Position numbers and translations under genes: made by a program. Below are positions 9,000 to 16,749 of a stretch of 64,000 bases of DNA, piece after piece. Positions within the stretch are counted from its first letter, which is position 1. Every line of letters starts with the position of its first letter. The DNA comes from Thioalkalivibrio thiocyanodenitrificans ARhD 1 (GTDB taxonomy: Bacteria > Pseudomonadota > Gammaproteobacteria > Ectothiorhodospirales > Ectothiorhodospiraceae), in assembly GCF_000378965.1 (NCBI RefSeq), contig NZ_KB900536.1:259583-323582 (forward strand), in the 5' to 3' direction. Below the pieces are notes generated by a model. The model was not told the origin of the DNA and did no database searches. It was given only the letters and a program-made list of their open reading frames with translations.

Positions 9000-10568
9000 T
9001 CAACGCGTGCTCTTCAGACTCATCGCAAGCCCCATTACTTTAGAATGCAGAGCATGCTCCCTGTGCGCAAGCAGAGCTTTCAGGCGTTCATTGGCTCGAT
9101 CTCTGTCTCCTAGATACTCCCACGCCAAGCGGGCTTCAAGAAACCCGGCGCGCACGTGGTCGCCACCACCATCATAGCGTTCCTCGAAATCCCGCACCAA
9201 GGCCAGCGCCAGATCTTGTTTGCCAACTTCATCGGCGAACTCGGCTAGCATCACCGCCTCGAATGCGTCCGACAGGCGAAACATTGGGCTGTGTCTGAGC
9301 GCTTGCTCACAAACCATCAAGGCTTCGTACTTGTTGCCCCGCGTGATCAACCTGTGAGTATAGATTCGAGCGAAATCCAGCGTGGTCCGGTTGGGAGGCC
9401 ATTGCAGCATTCGCTCCATGATCATGGCTTGGCGCTCGACATTCTCGCCAAGAGATGGCAGTTCATCGATGAGCAGCGCTGTGGCGGCTGCCGCCTGATC
9501 TACGGTGGCGAGCCCATAGACGCGCTCAAGCAAGCGTTCAAGGGCCTGTTCCTGTTTGTGGTGCCACTCTTGGATCTCGATCCTTTCGGTGCTGACGCGT
9601 GCCGAATCGAGAATCCCCAGCTTGTCGGCACTTTCCGCCCGGCGATGCTCGATCTCATCCGCAACCAGGGGGGCGATCTCTTCCTTTCGCGTCCGGAAGC
9701 AAAAAAGCCCGATCAGATACCCCCCCACACCACCACTAATGTGTGCGCTGTAGTCGATGTCGGTCGCTCCCTCAAGGCGCATCGCGTTCCAGATATCCCA
9801 GCCGATAAACCAGAACGCGAGCATCCAGGCAGGCACCAGCAGCACGTTCACATAAAAAAGTATCCACACGAACGTCCTGATCCGTGCCCAGGGCATAAGA
9901 TAGGCAAAAAGCCCGATCATCCCCATGACTACGCCTGAGAGCCCAAGACTCGGAATGCGATCGGGAGATCCAATCATGGTCAGGGAGTAGGCGAGCGATG
10001 TGACGAGCGCCAATGCGAGAAGGACCGTGATGTATCTCTTTCGAGAATCGAGCGCGATCTCGATGCTTCCGGCAAATGCGAAGAAGAAGATAAGGTTCCC
10101 TATAAGGTGCCAGAGATCGGCGTGGGCAAGAGCGCTCGTAACCATCCGAAATGGATTGGGCACTTTCGGGTCATACATGATCGCCGCATCGAGGCTGCGG
10201 GGCGCGTCACGGGCGAACTGCCAGTAGATTTGCGAGACCGCCTTTTCAACATTTGCCCGGTCGAACTCCGTATGGTACTCATGAAACTCCTCCACCACCA
10301 ACCGAATCGCCCACTCCTTCGAAGGCAGATTATGCAAGGCCGCGAGTACGAACGAACACGCATACTCGGCCCCCAGGAATCGCCCCACGATGCTGTCCGT
10401 GTCGTGGCGTGTTGCTTCACGGCCACAAAACGCCTCCGATTCGTGCTCGATCGCGTGCTGGCGATCCCACTGCACCACATAAAGGGCCACGCATAGGCCG
10501 ATCACCGCATACGTGATCAAAGGTATACGCAGTAACGAGAGGTTTGCTTGTAGTGGAATCAGTAGCAT
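9000..10568 (-). CDS. Rhomboid-family intramembrane serine protease with long C-terminal domain
   Basis: A 522-residue protein. It has an N-terminal membrane helix, a roughly 100-residue extramembrane insert, then the rhomboid core with HADLWHLIGNLIFFFAF. The nucleophile Ser211 lies in GLSG and the catalytic His276 in AHISGGVGGYL. These define a probably active Ser-His dyad cutting membrane proteins within the bilayer. After the core, about 220 residues form a soluble helical region with TPR-like character (ALMVCEQALRHSP, LALALVRDFEERY), perhaps for substrate binding. It sits in the island cargo with no partner gene I can identify. Confidence 0.85.
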   Translation of the reverse strand: MLLIPLQANLSLLRIPLITYAVIGLCVALYVVQWDRQHAIEHESEAFCGREATRHDTDSIVGRFLGAEYACSFVLAALHNLPSKEWAIRLVVEEFHEYHTEFDRANVEKAVSQIYWQFARDAPRSLDAAIMYDPKVPNPFRMVTSALAHADLWHLIGNLIFFFAFAGSIEIALDSRKRYITVLLALALVTSLAYSLTMIGSPDRIPSLGLSGVVMGMIGLFAYLMPWARIRTFVWILFYVNVLLVPAWMLAFWFIGWDIWNAMRLEGATDIDYSAHISGGVGGYLIGLFCFRTRKEEIAPLVADEIEHRRAESADKLGILDSARVSTERIEIQEWHHKQEQALERLLERVYGLATVDQAAAATALLIDELPSLGENVERQAMIMERMLQWPPNRTTLDFARIYTHRLITRGNKYEALMVCEQALRHSPMFRLSDAFEAVMLAEFADEVGKQDLALALVRDFEERYDGGGDHVRAGFLEARLAWEYLGDRDRANERLKALLAHREHALHSKVMGLAMSLKSTR

Positions 10569-10587
10569 TTACTCACGTAGCGAGATG

Positions 10588-10618
10588 CGCGTGGCATCCC
10601 CTCACACCTCGCCACGCG
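10588..10618. repeat. Hairpin-forming inverted repeat
   Basis: The arms CGCGTGGC (10588-10595) and GCCACGCG (10611-10618) pair perfectly around a 15-base loop, just upstream of the rhomboid start. There is no T-run, so this is more likely a regulatory or decayed repeat than a terminator. Confidence 0.45.
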
Positions 10619-10845
10619 TATGCCAAGACAAGAGCAGTACTTTCACGACACTGTCCTTTGCGTACCCCCTTTATGCTTCCATGTTCATAACACGGCCACC
10701 CGAAGCGAACTGGTGGCCCAGAGCGCGGGCATTGGGAGAGAGAGAATGAAACGCCCACTCGCCGAACTGGAAGAGAACGTCCAAAGGCGATAAGCTCGCT
10801 ATAGTTCGGGTACTTGCGGGATTCCGGGTCCACGAGTTTGTCGGT

Positions 10846-11026
10846 TTACCATTCGCCAAGCTTCTCAACCGACAACACCAATTTGGACCCATCGGGAGTT
10901 ATGTATGTCCTGTTCCGAAACTGTATGACTACGTTGTCGCAGTATGATCCCATGCTTCCATGCACCCGTTGGCAGATACGCACTTTGTATCTATGGTCAT
11001 CCATCGAATCCGCTACCGTGTAGAAA
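10846..11026 (-). pseudogene. 3' remnant of a gene cut by the IS3-family element
   Basis: The minus-strand frame is open from the IS boundary at 11026 to a TAA at 10846. It gives 60 residues with normal protein composition (contains RYKVRICQRVHGSMGSYCDN and RTYITPDGSKLVLSVEKLGE). It has no start of its own because copy B of the IS3-family element ends exactly at 11027. I do not recognise the family. The 5' part is not found on the other side of the element, so sequence has been lost. Confidence 0.55.
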
Positions 11027-11076
11027 TGAACCGCCCCGGGTATCGCGGAGGCTCCAACTCTTGAGAGAATGGAGCC

Positions 11077-11400
11077 ATGAACAAGTCAAACAAGTTTTCA
11101 CCTGAGGTCCGTGAGCGGGCGGTGCGGATGGTCCAGGAGCACCGTGGGGAGTACCCGTCGCTGTGGGCGGTTGTGGAGTCGATAGCCCCAAAGATCGGCT
11201 GCGTGCCACAGACGCTGCTGGAGTGGGTCAGGCGAGCGGAGATTGATGCGGGTGCGCGGCCAGGCATGACCACGGCCGAGACGCAGCGCATCAAGGACCT
11301 GGAGCGCGAGAACAAGGAGTTACGGCGCGCCAATGAGATCCTGCGTACCGCCAGCGCTTTTTTCGCGCAGGCGGAGCTCGACCGCAAACTGAAGTCGTAA
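11077..11400 (+). CDS. IS3-family transposase OrfA
   Basis: A 107-residue helix-turn-helix protein (begins [20 protein letters not shown]) ending in a leucine-zipper-like helix ([20 protein letters not shown]). It binds the element ends and contributes the DNA-binding part of the OrfAB transposase. T_TTT_TTC at 11358-11364, in frame, allows a -1 shift into OrfB. Confidence 0.93.
   Translation: MNKSNKFSPEVRERAVRMVQEHRGEYPSLWAVVESIAPKIGCVPQTLLEWVRRAEIDAGARPGMTTAETQRIKDLERENKELRRANEILRTASAFFAQAELDRKLKS
11358..11364 (+). other. Programmed -1 frameshift heptamer (IS3-family copy B)
   Basis: The run T TTT TTC in the OrfA frame (11358-11364) is a slippery heptamer. After a -1 shift the frame reads [20 protein letters not shown] and continues without a stop into the OrfB frame. 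Confidence 0.75.
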
Positions 11401-11453
11401 ACGCCTACATCGATCAGCACCGGGACGCCTATGGGGTCGAGCCGATCTGCAAA

Positions 11454-12305
11454 GTGTTGCAGGTTGCCCCATCGGCCTACCGGCGCCATGCGGCCCGGCG
11501 GCGCAATCCGGATCTGCGCAGTGCCCGGGCCAAGCGCGATGAGCGGCTGGTTCCACACATTGAGCGTGTCTGGGAGGCCAACCTCCAGGTCTACGGCGCC
11601 GACAAGGTCTGGAAGCAACTCAACCGCGAAGGTGTTTCCGTGGCGCGCTGTAGCGTGGAGCGGCTCATGCGCCGCCTGGGCTTGCAGGGGGCACGCCGTG
11701 GCAAGACGGTTCGCACCACCGTGGCGGACCGATCGGCGCCATGTCCGTTGGATCGGGTTAATCGGCAGTTCCAGGCCGAGCGCCCCAACCAGCTCTGGGT
11801 GTCGGACTTCACCTACGTTTCGACCTGGCAGGGATGGCTGTACGTGGCCTTCGTTGTCGACGTCTTCGCACGGCGCATCGTGGGATGGCGCGTCAGCTGC
11901 ACCATGACCACGGACTTCGTGCTCGATGCCCTGGAGCAGGCGCTCTACGCTCGGCAGCCCGAGCATAACGATGCCCTGATCCATCACTCCGACCGCGGGT
12001 CGCAATACGTCAGCATTCGCTACACGGAGCGACTTTCCGAAGCCGGTATCGAGCCGTCGGTCGGCAGCCGTGGCGACAGCTACGACAATGCCTTGGCCGA
12101 GACCATCAACGGCCTGTACAAGGCGGAACTGATCCATCGCCGCGGCCCCTGGAGGTCCAGGGAGTCGGTGGAGCTGGCGACGCTGGAATGGGTGTCCTGG
12201 TTCAATCATCAGAGGTTGATGGAGCCCTTGGGGTATATTCCGCCGGTGGAAGCTGAGGCAAACTACTATCGGCAACTCGCCAGTCAGGCCGTAATGGCGG
12301 CTTGA
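11454..12305 (+). CDS. IS3-family transposase OrfB (DDE integrase core)
   Basis: 283 residues from the first Met; the actual fusion protein begins in OrfA and enters this frame by -1 frameshifting. It has an N-terminal HTH_21-like segment, then an rve integrase fold: first Asp in LWVSDFTYV, second in HHSDRGSQY, and Glu in DNALAETINGLYK. All three are intact, so this copy should be able to transpose. It is the intron-free twin of the interrupted gene at the start of the window. Confidence 0.93.
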   Translation: MLQVAPSAYRRHAARRRNPDLRSARAKRDERLVPHIERVWEANLQVYGADKVWKQLNREGVSVARCSVERLMRRLGLQGARRGKTVRTTVADRSAPCPLDRVNRQFQAERPNQLWVSDFTYVSTWQGWLYVAFVVDVFARRIVGWRVSCTMTTDFVLDALEQALYARQPEHNDALIHHSDRGSQYVSIRYTERLSEAGIEPSVGSRGDSYDNALAETINGLYKAELIHRRGPWRSRESVELATLEWVSWFNHQRLMEPLGYIPPVEAEANYYRQLASQAVMAA

Positions 12306-12380
12306 CTTAAACCAACCAGCCTCCGCAATTCCCGGGGCGGTTCAGATCCCATTGGCTGCTTTCAGCTAAGTTGTTACCCG

Positions 12381-13223
12381 TTGAGCGAACTCGCGCCTAG
12401 CGTTGCGGAGGCCAATCCACATGGAGTCAAGAAGCTAAGTTGGAAGGAGTCTAGGCTAGATGACTCAGAGTTCTGCACACACCTTTTCTTCGGCGCTTAT
12501 CACGATCAAGCTCTGATAGGTAAATATATCTATGATGCCGGTCTTGAAGGCGATGAGAGAATTGCGGAACAGCTCAAGATCGTGAATCAAATTCTCAATT
12601 CGGTTGTTATAGTCCCGCCGAGTGATCGTAAGCTGGCCGCTGATCTCGATAAGTTTGATCGTTTTACTGGTTCGCTCGCGGCATCTCATGACCTCCTATA
12701 CTCCGCAATTGACTCAGAGTCATTCGTTGAGATCATTGCAATCGCAGCAAATCAGATAGATGCCTATCTAAGGCTGAGCTTGGTAATTGCAAAGCAGCTT
12801 AATGAACAGACCAATAACATCGAAACCCGATATCTCTTCCAGGCGGATGGTGATAGAGGAATAATGGAACGGAAGGTCTTCGATGATGCGCTCGAGTTCG
12901 ATGTGATAGATCAAGAGACATTTGACAACTTGGGCGCACTCTACAATTTGAGAAACCGAGTCATTCACCGATACATCATTTCAAATATCAGAACGCGTGA
13001 CTTGGTCGATATTGCCGGTAGGTATTTGAATGCGTTAGAGAACACACGGCTAATCCTCCGTGACTTTGAGCAGAGGCAGGCAGACACACCTTTTGGTGTG
13101 TATGGCAAGAAGTTCGGTAAAACGTCTGCTACAGAGGAATCTGTAAGACGGCTTCATGCGAGTGCAAATGACAAGCATCTTATTGAAAAATTTAAGAGAA
13201 ACGTTGGTACCGGAAAAACCTAA
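12381..13223 (+). CDS. HEPN-like domain protein carried on an integron-type cassette
   Basis: Up to 280 residues and mainly helical. A helix typical of HEPN or abortive-infection proteins (IIAIAANQIDAYLRLSLVIAKQL) is followed by LYNLRNRVIHRYI, an R-N-x3-H pattern of the HEPN RNase type near residue 190. If active it would be an RNA-cutting toxin or defence factor; that is inference. The stop codon lies inside an attC site, the usual cassette layout. The start is uncertain: TTG at 12381 is the nearest candidate, and the frame is open back to the IS boundary at 12345, so the N-terminus may be lost. GC is low. Confidence 0.65.
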   Translation: MSELAPSVAEANPHGVKKLSWKESRLDDSEFCTHLFFGAYHDQALIGKYIYDAGLEGDERIAEQLKIVNQILNSVVIVPPSDRKLAADLDKFDRFTGSLAASHDLLYSAIDSESFVEIIAIAANQIDAYLRLSLVIAKQLNEQTNNIETRYLFQADGDRGIMERKVFDDALEFDVIDQETFDNLGALYNLRNRVIHRYIISNIRTRDLVDIAGRYLNALENTRLILRDFEQRQADTPFGVYGKKFGKTSATEESVRRLHASANDKHLIEKFKRNVGTGKT

Positions 13224-13304
13224 CAATTTGTTCAAGTCGTTCGCTTCGCTCACTGGGACGCTCCGCCGCATTGCGGCTCCGCGCCCCTTAACAACGCGTT
13301 GAGA
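13218..13304 (+). other. attC recombination site of an integron gene cassette
   Basis: The outer boxes are ACCTAAC (13218-13224) and GTT at 13298-13300. The inner boxes AACAATTTGTTCAAG and CTTAACAACGCGTT are inverted repeats that pair with one extra base on the left arm, the hallmark extrahelical base of attC. A palindromic centre (GCCGCATTGCGGC) lies between. The right box is now followed by the IS1182-family element. Removing that element and its GTT duplication restores GCGTTAGAA. The cassette stop codon TAA is in the left box. Confidence 0.82.
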
Positions 13305-15102
13305 CTGTCGAATAACGCGCCAACCGCTTAGAATTACGGACAAAGCAGAGATAGACCCCCGCCAACAGCGGTTAGTCGCACAGGGAGGGACGGATGCCCC
13401 GCTACAAGCCGACCAATCTCGCGCAGGATGCATTCGTTGCGATCTGTTTCGAGAAGCAGATCCTTCCGGGCACTTTCGAGTATGCGCTGCACCACCTCAT
13501 GGAGCATGAGGTGGATCTGTCGGCGTTCGACGCGCACTACGATAACGATCTGGCTGGTGCCCGCGCCTATCACCCGAAGGTCTTGCTCAAGGCGGTGCTG
13601 TTTGCTTACGCCAGAGGTTTGATTGGGAGCCGCCGTATTGAACGGGCCTGCCGCGAGAACGTGCAGTTCATGGCGCTGACCGGCGAGGCCAAGCCGGATC
13701 ATGCCACGATCGCCGCCTTCATCAGCCGCTCGCCCGAGGCGATCGAGGCGGTGTTTCGCGAAGTGCTGCTGGTGTGCGATCAGGCCGGGCTGATTGGGCG
13801 GGAGGATTTTGCCATCGATGGGGTGAAGCTGCCGTCCAATGCGTCAAAGGTATGGAGCGGCCGGCACGAAGAGCTGGCGTCGAAGTCACGCAAGCTTGAT
13901 CGGGCGGTGCGGCGGATGCTCAAGGCGCATCGTCTGGCAGATGGGCGCGAGGCGGATAGTGAGCTTGAAGGCCACGGTGCCCGGCAGATCGAGAAGCTCA
14001 AGCGACAGAGCGCGAAGATCAAGGCGTTTCTCAAGGAGACAAGCCCCAAGCTCGGTCCTCGAGGCAAGGAGCGCAAGAGCAACCTCACCGACAATGACAG
14101 CGCCAAGCTCGCCACCGGCAAGGGGGTCATCCAGGGCTACACGGCAGTAGCGGTCACGGACGCCAGGCATCAGATTATCGTCGAGGCGCAGGCCCACGGG
14201 GTGCCCCAGGAGCAGGAGCTGCTCAAGCCGGTGCTGGAAGGGTTGCAGGAGTCTTTCCAGGAGTTGGACCTCTGCGACAACATTCTTGCCGACACCCGGT
14301 TGAGCGCGGATTCGGGCTTTCACAGCGGCGAGAATCTGGAGTGGCTGGCGGCGCAGCATTGTGACGCCTACATCGCCGACAATCTGTTTCGCAAGCGCGA
14401 CCCGCGTTTTGTCGATGCAGACAAGTACAAGCCCCCCAAGCCGCCCCCTGAGCATTATCGTCCCAATGACTTCAGCTACGATCCCGATCGCTTGACGTGT
14501 GTCTGCCCGGCGGGCAAGTCCTTGTATCGCAACGGGGCCAACGTGCGCATCAACGGACGCTGTGGCATCAAGTTCACTGCGCCCAAATCGGCCTGCGGTC
14601 CCTGTCGGCAGCGAGCCCGTTGCCTGAAAGATGTCGGGCAGAAGAGTCCGCGCCAGGTGGTTTTCTTTCGGGAGCCGGCGCAGGAGGCCGACACGGCCGT
14701 GCGGCGCATGCGCGAGAAGATCGACAGCCCGCGAGGGAGGATGCTCTACGGCAGGCGCCTGGGGACGGTGGAGCCCCCGTTTGGTAACCTGCGTTATCAC
14801 AAAGGGCTGGATCGCCTGACGCTACGGGGCAAGGCCAAGGTCGAGGGGCAATGGAGGCTATACGCTCTGGTGCACAACATCGAGAAGCTGGCGCATTACG
14901 GAGAAATGAGGTGGTAGGTCGGGCAGGAGGCTGTTCGGATCAGGTGGTCAACGAGTCCTTCGGAAAGGGCCAGACGCCCGTCATGGCCCCGGCGTGTCTT
15001 CCACGTGGGAGGACCGCGTCCCGAACGGAATTCCCGTTTCACTCATGGTGAATCCGAAAGTAAACCGGCCGATGCTTCTCAATCCAGAAATTCGACAGTC
15101 TC
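13301..15102 (+). mobile_element. IS1182-family insertion sequence (1802 bp)
   Basis: The element has 13-bp terminal inverted repeats GAGACTGTCGAAT at 13301-13313 and, inverted, at 15090-15102. It is flanked on both sides by GTT, a 3-bp target duplication. It contains one full transposase gene. The insertion point is the GTT crossover triplet of the attC site. Confidence 0.9.
13394..14917 (+). CDS. IS1182-family transposase
   Basis: A 507-residue DDE transposase. The N-terminal DUF772 region (YHPKVLLKAVLFAYARGL) is followed by the DDE core with FAIDGVKLPSNAS and ADSGFHSGENLEWL, and a C-terminal Cys-containing DDE_Tnp_1_6 part (CGPCRQRARC). The frame is complete. AGGGAGGG lies just before the ATG. 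It should mobilise the element whose ends are described at 13301-15102. Confidence 0.92.
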   Translation: MPRYKPTNLAQDAFVAICFEKQILPGTFEYALHHLMEHEVDLSAFDAHYDNDLAGARAYHPKVLLKAVLFAYARGLIGSRRIERACRENVQFMALTGEAKPDHATIAAFISRSPEAIEAVFREVLLVCDQAGLIGREDFAIDGVKLPSNASKVWSGRHEELASKSRKLDRAVRRMLKAHRLADGREADSELEGHGARQIEKLKRQSAKIKAFLKETSPKLGPRGKERKSNLTDNDSAKLATGKGVIQGYTAVAVTDARHQIIVEAQAHGVPQEQELLKPVLEGLQESFQELDLCDNILADTRLSADSGFHSGENLEWLAAQHCDAYIADNLFRKRDPRFVDADKYKPPKPPPEHYRPNDFSYDPDRLTCVCPAGKSLYRNGANVRINGRCGIKFTAPKSACGPCRQRARCLKDVGQKSPRQVVFFREPAQEADTAVRRMREKIDSPRGRMLYGRRLGTVEPPFGNLRYHKGLDRLTLRGKAKVEGQWRLYALVHNIEKLAHYGEMRW

Positions 15103-15126
15103 GTTAGAAGTTAAGGAAGGGCGACG

Positions 15127-15204
15127 ATGACGGAAAGGGAAATTACAAGCCTCGCATTGAAGCTGTTTGCCATCTACGTGCTAGTGCATGTACAAGTTTG
15201 GTAA
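15127..15204 (+). pseudogene. 5' start of the next cassette gene, cut by an IS481-family element
   Basis: The ATG at 15127 follows a good ribosome site (AAGGAAGG). It opens a frame reading MTEREITSLALKLFAIYVLV before it runs into the IS481-family left end and stops at 15204. It begins about 20 bases after the attC crossover point, as cassette genes do. The opening looks like a small protein with a first membrane helix. The family cannot be told from 25 residues. Confidence 0.5.
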
Positions 15205-16410
15205 TTACCCGACACACGGGGCCTCCGGCAGTTGATCATGCCGCCTTTTTTTCCACGTTGGTGTCGTCCTTGGGGACGATGGGTGGAAGCTTCTTTGTGC
15301 CGAGCGCTTCGCGCAGCGCCTGAGCAGGGGTTCGGCCCTTCAGGCGATAGCCCTGATGGCTGCGCCTGAGGTTGTAGAACTCGAGGAACCTGTCCAGATC
15401 GCGCTGGATCTCCTCGGGCGAGAGATACCAGGTCTGGCGCCCGGCGACGCGGAAGCATTCATCGAGCAGCGTGCGGTTCATGCGCTCGACAAAACCGTTG
15501 GTGCGTGGGCTGCGGATCCTGGTGGTGCGATGTTCGATGTCATGGAGCGCCAGCAGCAGCTCGTAGGGGTGCTGCTCGGGACGCCCGCAGAACTCGCGCC
15601 CGTTGTCGGTGAGGATCGCTTTTACTGCCACGCCCAAGGTCTCATAGAAGGGCAGCACCCGGTCATAGAGCAGATCAGCCGAGGTGATGGGCATCTTCGA
15701 GGTGTAGACCTTGGCGAAGGCGAGTGAACAGAAGGCATCGACCACGACCTGGACGTAGACCTTGCCGACGCCCTTGAGGGTGCCCCAGTAGTAGGTGTCC
15801 TGGTTGAGCAGTTCTCCGGGGCCATTGGTCTCGACATGACGCATACGGAACTCGCAGGAATGGCGCTCAAGCAGGCGGATCTGGGCATCGGAGAGCACGA
15901 AGGTGTCCTCTTGGGCCCGGGCCTCGAGGCGCAACAGGCGCTTGTGGCGGGTCTCGAGATCGTGGCGAAGCCACACCCCGCGCACACCGGAGGGGCTGAC
16001 GTTGACATCCCGGAGGCGCAGCTCATTGGCGATGCGCTGGGCGCCGTAAGTGGGGAACTCAAGGCAGAGCGCGAGGATCGCCTCCTCGACCTCGGGGGCG
16101 ACCCGGTTGGGGTGGGGGTTTCTGGGCCCCCGGCGTTGCTCGATGAGGGCGCCCACACCGCCCACCTGGAAGGCCCGGCGCACCTCGTAGAAGGTGTCTC
16201 GGTGATAGCCCATGATCTTGCACGCCTTGGACACATTGCCCAGTTCCTCGGCCAGTTGCAGCAAAGACAGCTTGCGCTTGGTACTCTCTGTGACTGCGGT
16301 CATCGGGAGTTCTCCTTGGTAGATGGATTGTCTGGCGACTACCAATCTACCGGAGACCCCGGTGCCCGCCCTAATCAGGGCGGACTGTCGGAAAATTACT
16401 CAACTAGCTC
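15187..16410 (-). mobile_element. IS481-family insertion sequence (ends approximate)
   Basis: This holds a single transposase on the minus strand. The flanking ends share an imperfect inverted repeat: read inward, both ends contain GTAATTnnCCGACA and later ACCGGGGTCTCCGG or a close variant. The outermost bases cannot be fixed by eye, and I could not confirm a target duplication. It truncates the cassette gene that starts at 15127. Confidence 0.7.
15236..16303 (-). CDS. IS481-family transposase
   Basis: 355 residues from an ATG at 16303 preceded by AAGGAGAA; an upstream Met at 16345 lacks a ribosome site. It has an N-terminal helix-turn-helix (SLLQLAEELGNVSKACKIMG) followed by an rve integrase core. 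Catalytic positions are readable at LNQDTYYWG (Asp), AILTDNGREF (Asp) and GFVERMNRTLLDE (Glu). All appear intact. The C-terminus has an integrase tail (FYNLRRSHQGYRLKGRTP). Confidence 0.92.
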   Translation of the reverse strand: MTAVTESTKRKLSLLQLAEELGNVSKACKIMGYHRDTFYEVRRAFQVGGVGALIEQRRGPRNPHPNRVAPEVEEAILALCLEFPTYGAQRIANELRLRDVNVSPSGVRGVWLRHDLETRHKRLLRLEARAQEDTFVLSDAQIRLLERHSCEFRMRHVETNGPGELLNQDTYYWGTLKGVGKVYVQVVVDAFCSLAFAKVYTSKMPITSADLLYDRVLPFYETLGVAVKAILTDNGREFCGRPEQHPYELLLALHDIEHRTTRIRSPRTNGFVERMNRTLLDECFRVAGRQTWYLSPEEIQRDLDRFLEFYNLRRSHQGYRLKGRTPAQALREALGTKKLPPIVPKDDTNVEKKAA

Positions 16411-16442
16411 AATGTGAGGGTTACATGTCTACGAGGTTCTCA

Positions 16443-16490
16443 TTGCAGGACAAGAAAAGTCTCGCTAAACTTAGCTAAGTCTGGCTAAGT
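16443..16490 (+). promoter_or_regulatory. Promoter and operator of the toxin-antitoxin operon
   Basis: A -35 TTGCAG (16443-16448) and a -10 TAAACT (16466-16471) are 17 bp apart. Overlapping and after the -10 are three direct GCTAA repeats at 10-bp spacing (16464, 16474 and 16484). The perfect palindrome CTTAGCTAAG lies at 16470-16479. Repeats on one helical face fit cooperative binding by the Phd-type antitoxin and conditional autoregulation. Confidence 0.6.
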
Positions 16491-16506
16491 TGGGTAGAGT
16501 GCCACC

Positions 16507-16749
16507 ATGAACACAAAGCAGGTCAACATGCATGAGGCGAAGTCGCAGCTATCGCAACTGGGCGAACTCGCCTGGAAAGGGGAGAAGGTGGTCATTGCCA
16601 AGGCCGGAAAGCCCTACCTGGATCTCCTTCCTCACCGGGAGGGGCGTGCCAAGCGCACGCCGGGGCGCCTCAAGGGGCAGATCTGGGTGGCGGATGACTT
16701 TGATCAGACCCCGCATGAGGTCATAGCGGAATTTGAGGGGCAGGAGTGA
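16507..16749 (+). CDS. Phd/YefM-family antitoxin
   Basis: 80 residues. The N-terminal Phd fold reads VNMHEAKSQLSQLGELAWKGEKVVIAKAGKP, the conserved DNA-binding and dimer pattern. The acidic, flexible C-terminus (DDFDQTPHEVIAEFEGQE) would wrap and block the toxin. Its stop overlaps the start of the toxin gene (GTGA), so the two are translationally coupled. Operator repeats upstream suggest it represses its own promoter together with the toxin. Confidence 0.9.
   Translation: MNTKQVNMHEAKSQLSQLGELAWKGEKVVIAKAGKPYLDLLPHREGRAKRTPGRLKGQIWVADDFDQTPHEVIAEFEGQE

Larger units (their letters stand above)
11027..12344 (+). mobile_element. IS3-family element, copy B (complete, 1318 bp)
   Basis: The element is bounded by near-perfect inverted repeats. 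The left end reads TGAACCGCCCCGGG and the right end is its complement; matching continues with GCGGAGGCT inside. It encodes OrfA and OrfB with a slippery heptamer. The intron homing site (after ACCTACG, between 11817 and 11818) is empty. Flanks are AAA on the left and GAT on the right, so no target duplication is seen. Truncated genes lie on both sides, suggesting an IS-mediated deletion or recombination. Confidence 0.93.

Noticed and set aside
13251-13300. Terminator reading of the hairpin after the HEPN-like gene
   Set aside because: The paired boxes with an extra base, and the TAA in the left box, fit attC better, and there is no T-run.
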